Positions 24,608-32,565 of a DNA stretch of 64,000 nt are shown here, in pieces (position 1 is the stretch's first letter; each line of letters starts with the position of its first letter). The notes under the pieces are model-generated. The model ran no database searches. It saw only the letters and a program-made list of their open reading frames with translations, and was not told the DNA's origin. The stretch covers positions 310,001 to 374,000 of the forward strand of contig NZ_QVNQ01000003.1 of NCBI RefSeq assembly GCF_003432485.1, written 5' to 3'. Source of the stretch: Actinomadura spongiicola (GTDB taxonomy: Bacteria; Actinomycetota; Actinomycetes; Streptosporangiales; Streptosporangiaceae). A program made the position numbers and the translations under genes.

Positions 24608-25303
24608 TCAGCCCGCTGCGGCCGACACCAGGGAGCGCCACTCCCGCACCAGCGCCGGGTCGACCGGCGCGTCCCAGGCGCCGTCCGGGCGGACGGCGGT
24701 GCCCACGTGGAACGCGGTGATCCCCGCAGCGGCGAGGACCGCGACGTGCTTCCGGCGCAACCCGCCGCCCGCCATGATCATCTTGGCCGCCTCGGGGCTC
24801 TCGGCGGCGCGCCGGACGAGCACGTCCACCCCGGCGTCCACGCCCCGCGCCGACCCGGCCGTGAGCACGGTGTCGAGCCCGCCGCCCAGCCCGCGGACGA
24901 CGTCCCACGCGTGGCCGGGATCGTCGGAGTTGTCGAGCGCGCGGTGGAACGTCCAGGGCAGCGGGGCCGCGTCGGCGGCGAGCTTCCCGGTGGCGCCGGT
25001 GTCGACATGGCCGGACGCGTCGAGAAACCCGAAGACGAACCCGTCCGCACCCGCGTCGGCGAGGTCGGCGGCGGCGCCGCGCAGCCGGTCGAGTTCCCCG
25101 CCGGACGTCCCGAACCCCGCGTTGGCCCGCAGCATCACCCGGATCGGCAGGGTCGTCGCCTCGCGCACGGCCGCGACCACGTCGGGATCGGGGGTGAGAC
25201 CGTCGGCGGCCATGTCGGCGACGACCTCCAGCCGGTCGGCGCCGCCGTCCTGCGCCGCCCGCGCGTCCTCGGCCGTCAGCGCGATCACTTCGAGCAGCGA
25301 CAT
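24608..25303 (-). CDS. cutC: CutC family protein (copper homeostasis annotation)
   Basis: 231 residues from the ATG at 25303; the in-frame upstream part lacks a ribosome-binding site. TIM-barrel protein: LLEVIALTAEDARAAQDGGA, ADRLEVVADMAADGLTPD, IRVMLRA, FVFGFLDASGHVD, WTFHRALDNSDD and GGGLRRKHVAVLAAAG match the family. It is annotated in copper homeostasis, but no transport or metal chemistry is proven and an aldolase-like or sugar-related role is possible. The HRAxD block is kept. Confidence 0.85.
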   Translation of the reverse strand: MSLLEVIALTAEDARAAQDGGADRLEVVADMAADGLTPDPDVVAAVREATTLPIRVMLRANAGFGTSGGELDRLRGAAADLADAGADGFVFGFLDASGHVDTGATGKLAADAAPLPWTFHRALDNSDDPGHAWDVVRGLGGGLDTVLTAGSARGVDAGVDVLVRRAAESPEAAKMIMAGGGLRRKHVAVLAAAGITAFHVGTAVRPDGAWDAPVDPALVREWRSLVSAAAG

Positions 25304-25546
25304 GGTGTTCCCCCTGGGACCGCGTTCCGGTGCGACCGGCTCAAGAGTAGGCGACCCGGCGGCGCCCACGGCTCGCGGCGTGCGGTCTTTGCCGTGCCGT
25401 GACCCGCCGGGCGGACCGGTCGCGAAGCCCGTGCGACATGCCCGGCCTACAAGGCATTTCCGCTACTCACGGGTATCATGCGTGATCGGAGAAGCCACCA
25501 TCGGACTTCCCCGCCGACCTCGACGGATCGACTACAGGAGCAGGCC

Positions 25547-27361
25547 GTGCGCGAGTTCAGCGTCCCCGCGATGGTGGAGGTCTCCGACTCCGCCACCCTG
25601 ACCGACACGCCGTTCACCCGGGCCGCCGAGGAGCCCAACGCGATCGTGACCCGGCGCAAGAGCGGCCCCGCCGACGCGCCCACCTGGAGCGCCGTCACCG
25701 CGGCCGAGTTCGCCGCCGAGATCGCCCGGTTCGCCAAGGGCCTCGTCGCCGCCGGCATCGAGCCCGGCGACCGGGTCGCGCTACTGTCCCAGACCCGCTA
25801 CGAGTGGACGGTCCTCGACTACGCGATCTGGACGGCGGGCGCGATCTCCGTTCCGATCTACGAGACGTCCTCCGCCGAGCAGATCGAGTGGATCATGGGC
25901 GACTCCGGCTCGAAGGCCGTGTTCGCCGAGACGGACGCGCACGTCGCGGCGGTCGAGGGGCTCCGGGACCGGCTTCCCGACCTCGGGCCGGTGTGGGGCA
26001 TCGACGCCCCCGGCGTGGACGGTCTGGAGAAGCTCGTCGAGCTCGGCGCCGACGTCGATGACGACGTGATCGAGAAGCGGCGCCGCTCCCGGAACGCCGC
26101 GGACGTCGCCACGCTCATCTACACCTCCGGCACCACCGGGCGCCCCAAGGGCTGCGAGATCACCCACGGGAACCTGGTGGCGACCGCCCGCAACGGGGTC
26201 CAGGGCGCGATCTCCGAGGTCGTCACCGACGGCAGCTCGACACTGCTGTTCCTGCCGCTGGCGCACGTGTTCGCCCGGTTCGTCCAGGTCGCCGCCATCG
26301 AGGGCGGCCTCGTCCTCGGGCACAGCAACGTCCCGAACCTGCTGCCCGACCTCGCCACCTTCCGGCCGACGTTCCTGCTCGCCGTCCCCCGCGTCTTCGA
26401 GAAGGTCTACAACGGCGCCGAGCAGAAGGCCACCGCCGCGGGCAAGGGCAAGATCTTCAAGGCGGCGGCGGAGACCGCCGTCGCCTACAGCCGCGCCCTG
26501 GACGCCGGCGGGCCCGGCCTGGCGGTGAAGCTCAAGCACAAGGCGTTCGACGTGCTCGTGTACAAGAAGCTGCGCGCGGCGACCGGCGGGCAGATCGCGT
26601 ACGCGATCTCCGGCGGCGCCGCGCTCGGCGAGCGGCTCGGCCACTTCTTCCGCGGCGTCGGCATCACGATCCTGGAGGGCTACGGCCTCACCGAGACGAC
26701 CGCGCCCGCCAGCGTCAACCGTCCCACCGAGATCAAGATCGGCACCGTGGGACGGCCGCTCCCGGGCGTGGACGTCCGCGTCGACGACGACGGGGAGGTC
26801 CTCGTCCGCGGCGTCAACGTCATGCGCGGCTACTGGAACAACGAGGCCGCCGGCAAGGAGGTCCTGGAGGAGGACGGCTGGTTCCACACCGGCGACCTCG
26901 GCTCCCTCGACGACGACGGCTTCCTGCGCATCACCGGACGGAAGAAGGAGATCCTCGTCACCGCGGCGGGCAAGAACGTCGCGCCCGCCCCGCTGGAGGA
27001 CAGGCTCCGCGCCCACCCGCTGATCAGCCAGTGCCTCGTCGTCGGCGACGGCCGCAAGTTCATCTCCGCGCTCGTCACGCTGGACGAGGAGGCGCTCGGC
27101 CCGTGGAAGGAACAGCACGGCAAACCGGCGGAGATGACGCTGGACGAGGCGCGCCGCGACCCCGACCTGGTCGCCGAGATCGACGCCGCGGTCGCGGAGG
27201 CCAACACCTCCGTCAGCCGCGCCGAGGCGATCAAGAAGCATGTCATCCTCGGGGTCGACTTCACCGAGGAGACCGGCCATCTGACGCCCAGCCTCAAGGT
27301 CAAGCGCAACGTCGTCCTGACGGACTTCGCCGCCGAGATCGACGCCATCTACACCGGCTGA
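25547..27361 (+). CDS. Long-chain fatty-acid-CoA ligase (FadD15-like AMP-dependent synthetase)
   Basis: 604 residues from a GTG at 25547 preceded by AGGAG; in-frame sequence further upstream is non-coding. Adenylate-forming enzyme: P-loop LIYTSGTTGRPKGCEITHGN, GYGLTETTA, TGDLGSLDDDGFLRITGRKKE and the C-terminal catalytic Lys region SLKVKRNVV. Converts fatty acids to acyl-CoA through an acyl-AMP. Place between the SRPBCC gene and pimB corresponds to mycobacterial fadD15, which suggests a supply of acyl groups for envelope lipids. Confidence 0.93.
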   Translation: MREFSVPAMVEVSDSATLTDTPFTRAAEEPNAIVTRRKSGPADAPTWSAVTAAEFAAEIARFAKGLVAAGIEPGDRVALLSQTRYEWTVLDYAIWTAGAISVPIYETSSAEQIEWIMGDSGSKAVFAETDAHVAAVEGLRDRLPDLGPVWGIDAPGVDGLEKLVELGADVDDDVIEKRRRSRNAADVATLIYTSGTTGRPKGCEITHGNLVATARNGVQGAISEVVTDGSSTLLFLPLAHVFARFVQVAAIEGGLVLGHSNVPNLLPDLATFRPTFLLAVPRVFEKVYNGAEQKATAAGKGKIFKAAAETAVAYSRALDAGGPGLAVKLKHKAFDVLVYKKLRAATGGQIAYAISGGAALGERLGHFFRGVGITILEGYGLTETTAPASVNRPTEIKIGTVGRPLPGVDVRVDDDGEVLVRGVNVMRGYWNNEAAGKEVLEEDGWFHTGDLGSLDDDGFLRITGRKKEILVTAAGKNVAPAPLEDRLRAHPLISQCLVVGDGRKFISALVTLDEEALGPWKEQHGKPAEMTLDEARRDPDLVAEIDAAVAEANTSVSRAEAIKKHVILGVDFTEETGHLTPSLKVKRNVVLTDFAAEIDAIYTG

Positions 27362-27376
27362 CCCGCCCCACCCCGC

Positions 27377-28057
27377 CTAACGACCGCCGCCGAGCGCCGG
27401 ACGCAACGCCGCGACGGCGTCCTCGACGCGGGTCGGGCCGTTGAGCAGGTCGAGCGTGCGGTGGCGGACGTCGGACGCGTCGAGCAGCGCCACGATGACC
27501 GCCGCCACGTCGTCGCGGGTCACCACGTCGTGCCCGATGGGCGGGTCGGCGAGGGTCACCAGGCCGGTGGGCGGGTCGTCGGTGAGGCGCCCCGGCCGCA
27601 GGATCAGCCAGCCGAGGCCGTCGCGGCGGCGCAGGTCGTCCTCCGCCTCGCCCTTGGCCCTGAGGTAGGCCTCCCAGACCTCGCCGCGACCCGGCGCGGG
27701 CGTCTCGCCCGCGCCCATCGCGGAGATCTGGACGAAGTCGTGCACGCCCGCGCGTTCGGCCGCGTCCGCCATGAGCACCGACGCGGCGCGGTCGACGGTG
27801 TCCTTGCGCGCGGCGCCGCTGCCCGCCCCGGCGCCCGCCGCGAACACGACGGCGTCGGCTCCGGTCAGGTGACCGGCGACCTCGTCGACGCCGGCGGACT
27901 CCAGGTCGCACACGACCGGATCGGCGCCCGCGGCCCGCACGTCCGCGGCGTGGTCGGGGTCGCGGATGAGGCCGAGCACGGTGTCGCCCCGCGCCGCCAG
28001 CGGCCGCGCCAGCCGCAGCGCGATCCGCCCGTGCCCGCCCGCGATCACGATGTTCAT
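27377..28057 (-). CDS. NAD(P)-binding Rossmann protein (atypical SDR, NmrA/YwnB-like)
   Basis: 226 residues from MNIVIAGGHGRIALRLARPL, whose GGxGxIA nucleotide-binding turn is that of atypical SDRs. DLESAG and the VVFAAGAG stretch bind the cofactor. The middle has AYLRAKGEAEDDLR with the Lys of an SxxK-type site, and LRPGRL follows. Such proteins act as oxidoreductases, isomerases or redox-sensing regulators; no substrate can be named. Convergent with fadD, 15 bases apart. Confidence 0.85.
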   Translation of the reverse strand: MNIVIAGGHGRIALRLARPLAARGDTVLGLIRDPDHAADVRAAGADPVVCDLESAGVDEVAGHLTGADAVVFAAGAGAGSGAARKDTVDRAASVLMADAAERAGVHDFVQISAMGAGETPAPGRGEVWEAYLRAKGEAEDDLRRRDGLGWLILRPGRLTDDPPTGLVTLADPPIGHDVVTRDDVAAVIVALLDASDVRHRTLDLLNGPTRVEDAVAALRPALGGGR

Positions 28058-28210
28058 ACCGCGATCGTAGGGCCGGACCCCGTCCGGGGACGGGGACGCG
28101 GCCGGTGAGGCGCGCCGTCGACAAGCCGTGGCGGGCACGTCGTCTCCTCACCGGCCGCGCGTTCGGGGCCCCCGGGATGCGGTCCGGATCTCCCGGACGC
28201 GCGTGTCCGG

Positions 28211-29446
28211 TCAGCGGCGCCGACCGGAGTTGATGGCGGTGACCGCCTGCCGCATCAGCCGGTCGCTCATCACGTTGATGAAGTCGCCGTGGTCGGTCAC
28301 CGGGTCGTGCCCCTGCTCGGGGAACGAGTCGAGCGCGAACGCCAGCGCCCTGGCGGGCACGTCGTAGACCAGCGTCATCCGCAGCTGCGGCACTGCTCGG
28401 GTACCGCTCGGGCACTGACCGGTCCGCTCGTCGGGGAACAGGATGTGGTCGCGGTGGTTGGCGCTGTCGGTGTTGCGGCCGTCCCAGCAGCTCGGGAAGT
28501 TCAGCACGCGGACCACGTCGCTGCCGCGCGGGCACAGCGGGTACTTGTCGGTGAACGCCCGGTTCTCGAAGCCGGTGCACGTCCACTGCGCGTTGGCGTT
28601 GGCCCCGCCGTTCGTCGCCGACTTGGCGTCTCCGGTCGCCATCCGGATGAACCGCGGCATCGCGGTCACCTTGCCGTTCGGGTTGCCGAGGAACTGGAGG
28701 CGCACCCGGGAGGGTTCGACGATGCTGCCGACGTTGCCGTCCAGGCGGCTCTGCTCGGCGCGGTCGGAGCCGTCCTGCCCGGACCGGAGCCGCAGCACCG
28801 GCCAGAAGTAAGCGGACTTGTCGCCGTTCGTGCAGGTCGTCCCGGCGGCGGCGAGGGTCTCGTCGGTGGAGAACGCGTCGGTGTCGAGGTTGCCGACGTA
28901 GTCGTGGATGTGGTGCGCGCCGTTCACGACGCCGGGCGCCGCGACGACGTTGTCGGGGTTGCTGTGCGCCTGGCCGTCGTTCGTCCCGCAGTTGACGGAG
29001 AAGACGCCGCGTGAGCCGCGGCGGCTCTGCCTCGGCTGCTGCACGCGCGGCGCCCTGCGGATGCTGACGAACTGGTCGCGTCTCGGGCCCTGCGTCACCC
29101 CGTCACCGTTCTGACCGCCGTTCTGACCGCCGTTCTGGCCGCCGGGGCGGCGTGGGTCGGCGGTTCTGGAGTCCTGCTCGCCCCCACCTCCCTGGTCGCC
29201 GTCGTCGGTCGGTTCGGCGGACGGAACGGCGGACGGATCACCGGTCGGCGCCCCGGTCGGGTCGCCGCTCGGATCGGCGGTCGGGTCGCGGGTCGGATCG
29301 GCGTTCGGGTCGGCGGTCGGATCGCCCGCGAGCTTCTGGACGACGCCGACGTCCGCGGCCGCGACACCGGTCGCGGCCTGGCAGACCGACGAGGCGAGGG
29401 CGAGCGCCGGAATCATCACGGCGAAGGCTTTTCTCTTTCGTCTCAT
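28211..29446 (-). CDS. Secreted DUF1996-domain protein with repetitive linker
   Basis: 411 residues. Signal peptide (1-30, cleavage near GVAAA), a linker of about ten tetrapeptides such as DPTA, DPNA, DPSG (about 42-80), a GGQN repeat (about 102-113), a basic stretch, and the DUF1996 domain (about 145-405) with CGTNDGQAHSNPDNVV, HHIHDYVGN, FWPVLRL, NFPSCWDGRN and HGDFIN. In fungi and actinomycetes this domain is extracellular; its enzymatic role is not known. Several conserved His, Asp and Cys suggest a disulfide-stabilised, metal-binding fold. The DUF4142 gene lies 43 bases upstream in the same direction. Confidence 0.88.
   Translation of the reverse strand: MRRKRKAFAVMIPALALASSVCQAATGVAAADVGVVQKLAGDPTADPNADPTRDPTADPSGDPTGAPTGDPSAVPSAEPTDDGDQGGGGEQDSRTADPRRPGGQNGGQNGGQNGDGVTQGPRRDQFVSIRRAPRVQQPRQSRRGSRGVFSVNCGTNDGQAHSNPDNVVAAPGVVNGAHHIHDYVGNLDTDAFSTDETLAAAGTTCTNGDKSAYFWPVLRLRSGQDGSDRAEQSRLDGNVGSIVEPSRVRLQFLGNPNGKVTAMPRFIRMATGDAKSATNGGANANAQWTCTGFENRAFTDKYPLCPRGSDVVRVLNFPSCWDGRNTDSANHRDHILFPDERTGQCPSGTRAVPQLRMTLVYDVPARALAFALDSFPEQGHDPVTDHGDFINVMSDRLMRQAVTAINSGRRR
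29208..29330. repeat. 12-bp tandem repeat in the DUF1996 gene
   Basis: About ten degenerate copies of a 12-mer GGTCGGATCGGC-like unit encode the DPxA/DPxG tetrapeptides. A second 12-bp repeat (CCGTTCTGACCG type, three copies) lies at about 29106-29141 and encodes GGQN. Confidence 0.75.
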
Positions 29447-29489
29447 GGAAAGGTGCTCCCTATGAGGGGGGATATTGCGAGGGATGACG

Positions 29490-30128
29490 TCAATGGAGGG
29501 CGCGCCTGGGTACCAGTCCGGTGCTCTCCAGCAGAGACATGTGCGTGTTGACGAATTTCAGCGATCGTTCGGCGAACGCGCGGATCTCGGTGTTCTCGGT
29601 CTGCGCCCGCACCGTGGCGATGACGGCGAAGACCTTTCCGTGCGCGGCGCGCAGCCGCAGGACGAACGTCTTGTCGTACTCGGTCCCGTACTTGCCCGAC
29701 ATCTCTCTCAGCCAGCTCTTCTGGCTGCCGTTGGGCTCGGTGGGAAGGAGCACGCCGAGCCGCTGCGCGGTGGCGCGGGCGTCGGCGTCCAGCTGCATGT
29801 GCTGCTGCATGATGATCTCGCCGACCTCGCGGACCCGCGGCATGGCGGCCCGCTGCTGCGCCTGCTGGCCCGCGGGAATCTCCCACAGCCCGGCCTGCCG
29901 GACCGCGACGAGCAGTTTCCGGTCCGCGGTGCTCAGCCGTCCCCAGCGGGTGTTGACGGTGCCGCCGAGGTTCGCCGCCCCGCTGGCCGGAACGCCGACC
30001 GGATTCATGACGACCGCGAACGCGGCCCCCACGGCGGCCACGGCCGCCAGGACCAGCAGGACGCGACCCCAGCCGAGGCGCCGGCGCCGCGGCGGGCGCG
30101 ATTCGGCGTATCCGTAGGATTTCCTCAA
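29490..30128 (-). CDS. DUF4142 domain protein, membrane-anchored, TTG start
   Basis: 212 residues starting at TTG 30128, preceded by AAGGAGG ten bases upstream; no ATG/GTG is nearby and the open frame further upstream is shadow. N-terminal basic patch, a membrane helix (about 22-42), then a helical ferritin-like DUF4142 domain with LSTADRKLLVAVRQAGLWEIPAG, MQQHMQLDADARATAQRLG and SFVNTHMSLLE-like repeats of His at helix positions. Family members are exported and of unknown function. Probably co-transcribed with DUF1996. Confidence 0.8.
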   Translation of the reverse strand: MRKSYGYAESRPPRRRRLGWGRVLLVLAAVAAVGAAFAVVMNPVGVPASGAANLGGTVNTRWGRLSTADRKLLVAVRQAGLWEIPAGQQAQQRAAMPRVREVGEIIMQQHMQLDADARATAQRLGVLLPTEPNGSQKSWLREMSGKYGTEYDKTFVLRLRAAHGKVFAVIATVRAQTENTEIRAFAERSLKFVNTHMSLLESTGLVPRRALH

Positions 30129-30256
30129 GGAACTTCTTCCTCCTTTCGAGGATCTCTCGACGGACCCGGCACGGGTTTGGTGGGAGATACGCACCGGGCC
30201 GGTTCCGAGGTTCAACGGTGTTCGTCCTTTCCGATTTCTTTCGGCTTCCGGAATGG

Positions 30257-31771
30257 TCAGGAACGGCGCGCCGCCGGGGCGCCGGGGACGCCGCCGACGA
30301 CGCGCAGCGCGAGCGCCGGGCACATCGCGACCGCCTTCTGCACGTCCTTCTCCATCCAGGACGGGATGTCGGTGCCGAGCACGACAGGGAACCCGTGGCG
30401 GTCGAGCTGGATCAGCTCGGGGACGAGGTAGGCGCACAGGCCGTGCCCGTCGCAGCGGCTCCAGTCGATCGCGACCCGCCCCTCCGTTCCGTCCGGCACC
30501 GGCAGCGGCAGCACCCCGTAGGTCGCGAGGCCGCAGCCGCCGCCCCACCGGTGCGCGTCGATGTCGTCGCCGAACGCCTCCATCGCCGACACGACGAACT
30601 TGGCGGTCCCGTCCGGGTGGGTGCAGGCGCCGCGGCCCCGGCCGACGGCCGCGGCGCGGCGGACGTCCTCGACCGTCCCGGCGCCCTCGGTGAGCGCGTT
30701 CAGGGACCGGACGACGTCGGGCAGCCCGAGCCGGCACGGCCCGCACTGCCCGGCGGACTGCGCGGCCAGGTACGCGGCGATCCTGGTGACCTCGCCGAGC
30801 GGGCAGGTGCCCTGCGTGAGCGGCAGGACGATCCCGGCGCCGACCGTCCCGCCGACCCGGCGCATCCCGGCACGCGACAGCACGGCCCTGGACACCGCCG
30901 CCGGGTCGAGCCACATCCCGTGGTAGCCGCCGACGAGCACGCCCGGGGACGGCGGCACCCGGCACCGGTCGAGGACGGCCTGGAGCGGCGTGCCGAGCGG
31001 CGCCTCCACGACCTGGGTGCCGCCGACGGTGAGCAGCGTGGTGCCCGGCTCGTCCTGCGTGCCGGCCGACGCGTACAGGTCGGGGCCGAGGGAGACGAGC
31101 ACGGCGAGCTGCGCGAACGTCTCGGTGTTGGACAGCAGCGTCGGGTGGCCGTCCACGCCGGACTCGGAGGCGCGGACCTTGACGCCCGGCGGGATCGGCG
31201 TCTCCCCGTTGATCGCGCGGACGACCGCGCCGCTCTCCCCGGAGATGAACCGCTCCGTCAGCCGGACGATCCGCGCGGGCATCCGCCGTTCGCCGATCGC
31301 GGCGCGGACCGACCGGGCGGCCTCGTCGTCCTCGACGGCGACGACGATCCGCTGGGTGCCGAGCGCGGACGCGGCGAGCTGCGCGCCGTCGAGGACCAGA
31401 TGCGGCGCCCGGGTCAGCAGCACCTTGTCCTTGGCGCTGCCGGGCTCGCCCTCGGCGCCGTTCACCACCACGACGACGTCCTCGCAGGAGCCGCGCCCGT
31501 CGCGCCGCTCGCCGGGCAGCGGCGCCGGGTCCGCGGTCGGGTACCGCACCCGCGCGGCCACCGCCGTCAGCTTGCGGGCGAAGGGGAAGCCTGCGCCGCC
31601 GCGCCCCCGAAGGTCGACCTGTTCGGCCGCCCGGACCAGGTCCTCCAGCGTCGGCGCGCGGAGCTTGCCGTGGACGGCGAGGTGCCGGTCGAGGTCCAGC
31701 CGGTCGAACCGGTCGAACCCGAGCGTCAGCCGCGGACCGCCGATGCCGGAGACGGTGACGGTCGAGGTCAT
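30257..31771 (-). CDS. NuoF-like NADH:acceptor flavoprotein fused to a C-terminal ferredoxin
   Basis: 504 residues from the ATG at 31771. The NuoF-like part (about 45-415) has GRGGAGFPFARKL for FMN, VVNGAEGEPGSAKDK for NADH, a SLBB-type block, and the 4Fe-4S ligand set around GQCGPCRLG with a later Cys in GACTHPDG. After a spacer, a single-cluster ferredoxin (about 440-495) has CDGHGLC and a closing CP. It overlaps the ferric-reductase-like gene by 4 bases (ATGA). It should pass electrons from NADH through FMN and two clusters to that membrane partner. Confidence 0.85.
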   Translation of the reverse strand: MTSTVTVSGIGGPRLTLGFDRFDRLDLDRHLAVHGKLRAPTLEDLVRAAEQVDLRGRGGAGFPFARKLTAVAARVRYPTADPAPLPGERRDGRGSCEDVVVVVNGAEGEPGSAKDKVLLTRAPHLVLDGAQLAASALGTQRIVVAVEDDEAARSVRAAIGERRMPARIVRLTERFISGESGAVVRAINGETPIPPGVKVRASESGVDGHPTLLSNTETFAQLAVLVSLGPDLYASAGTQDEPGTTLLTVGGTQVVEAPLGTPLQAVLDRCRVPPSPGVLVGGYHGMWLDPAAVSRAVLSRAGMRRVGGTVGAGIVLPLTQGTCPLGEVTRIAAYLAAQSAGQCGPCRLGLPDVVRSLNALTEGAGTVEDVRRAAAVGRGRGACTHPDGTAKFVVSAMEAFGDDIDAHRWGGGCGLATYGVLPLPVPDGTEGRVAIDWSRCDGHGLCAYLVPELIQLDRHGFPVVLGTDIPSWMEKDVQKAVAMCPALALRVVGGVPGAPAARRS

Positions 31772-32565
31772 CGCAGGACCTCGGGATCGCGGAGGTCGCC
31801 GGTGCCGCCGCGGGCCGCCGCGGCGGCGCGGGCCTCCTCGTGCTCCCAGGCCGCCGTGGCGCGCCGGTCGCGGCGCCGCCCGGCGCCGTCCGGCCGCGTG
31901 AACAGGTCGGTCTCGTCGCCGGCGCGGGACGGCTCCCGCGGTTTGATCACGACGATGATCCGGGTGATCAGTGCGAGGACGACGAACACCACGCTCAGCA
32001 CGTAGGACAGCACCACCCACGGCGCGGCGGACCGCCCGGCGATCAGCCCGTGCACGATCGCCATCGGCCAGGAGACGTAGGCGAGGACGTGCATCGACCG
32101 CCACACCCACGCGTTGCCGCGGAACGCGAACCGCGCCCGCGACACCCCGGTGATCACAATGATGATCATCATGTCGGCGGCGATGGTGCCGAGCCCGACC
32201 GGTCCGGCGGACGGGACGACGATCTGGGTGGGCAGCGCCAGCCCCGCCATCACCTTCACCGAGACGTGCGCGACCAGCATCGCGGTCGCCACGACGGCGG
32301 CGGCGCGGTGCAGGGCCTGCGCGAGCACCCGGTGCCGGATGCGCAGGATCAGCCGTTCGGTCGCGAGCAGCCCGCTCATCACCGCGGTGGTGTAGGCGAG
32401 CAGCGCGAACACCCCGGCGTAGAAGTTGAGGAAGTACTGCACGTTCGCGACCGCGACGGCGCCCTGCGGGGTCGCCGCGCCGACGAGGACGAGCACCGCG
32501 CCGACGAGCACGACGCGCAGCGCCCAGCCGGGCACGGCGGGGTCATCACTGTGGCGAATTCTCAC
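31768..32565 (-). CDS. Ferric-reductase-like transmembrane protein (heme b)
   Basis: 265 residues from a GTG at 32565 with AGGAG upstream, overlapping the end of the M23-like gene by 20 bases. Six membrane helices with His residues at paired positions (ALHRAAAVVATAMLVAHVSVK in halves, SMHVLAYVSWPMAIVHG) that could hold two b hemes. The C-terminal 60 residues are charged and cytosolic. The FAD/NAD domains of eukaryotic ferric reductases are missing, and the coupled NuoF-ferredoxin protein can replace them. Electron acceptor outside the cell is unknown. Confidence 0.8.
   Translation of the reverse strand: MRIRHSDDPAVPGWALRVVLVGAVLVLVGAATPQGAVAVANVQYFLNFYAGVFALLAYTTAVMSGLLATERLILRIRHRVLAQALHRAAAVVATAMLVAHVSVKVMAGLALPTQIVVPSAGPVGLGTIAADMMIIIVITGVSRARFAFRGNAWVWRSMHVLAYVSWPMAIVHGLIAGRSAAPWVVLSYVLSVVFVVLALITRIIVVIKPREPSRAGDETDLFTRPDGAGRRRDRRATAAWEHEEARAAAAARGGTGDLRDPEVLR

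Noticed and set aside
29100..29330. Tandem repeats in the DUF1996 gene considered as a CRISPR-like array
   Set aside because: Units are 12 bp without spacers and are in frame with a secreted protein linker.
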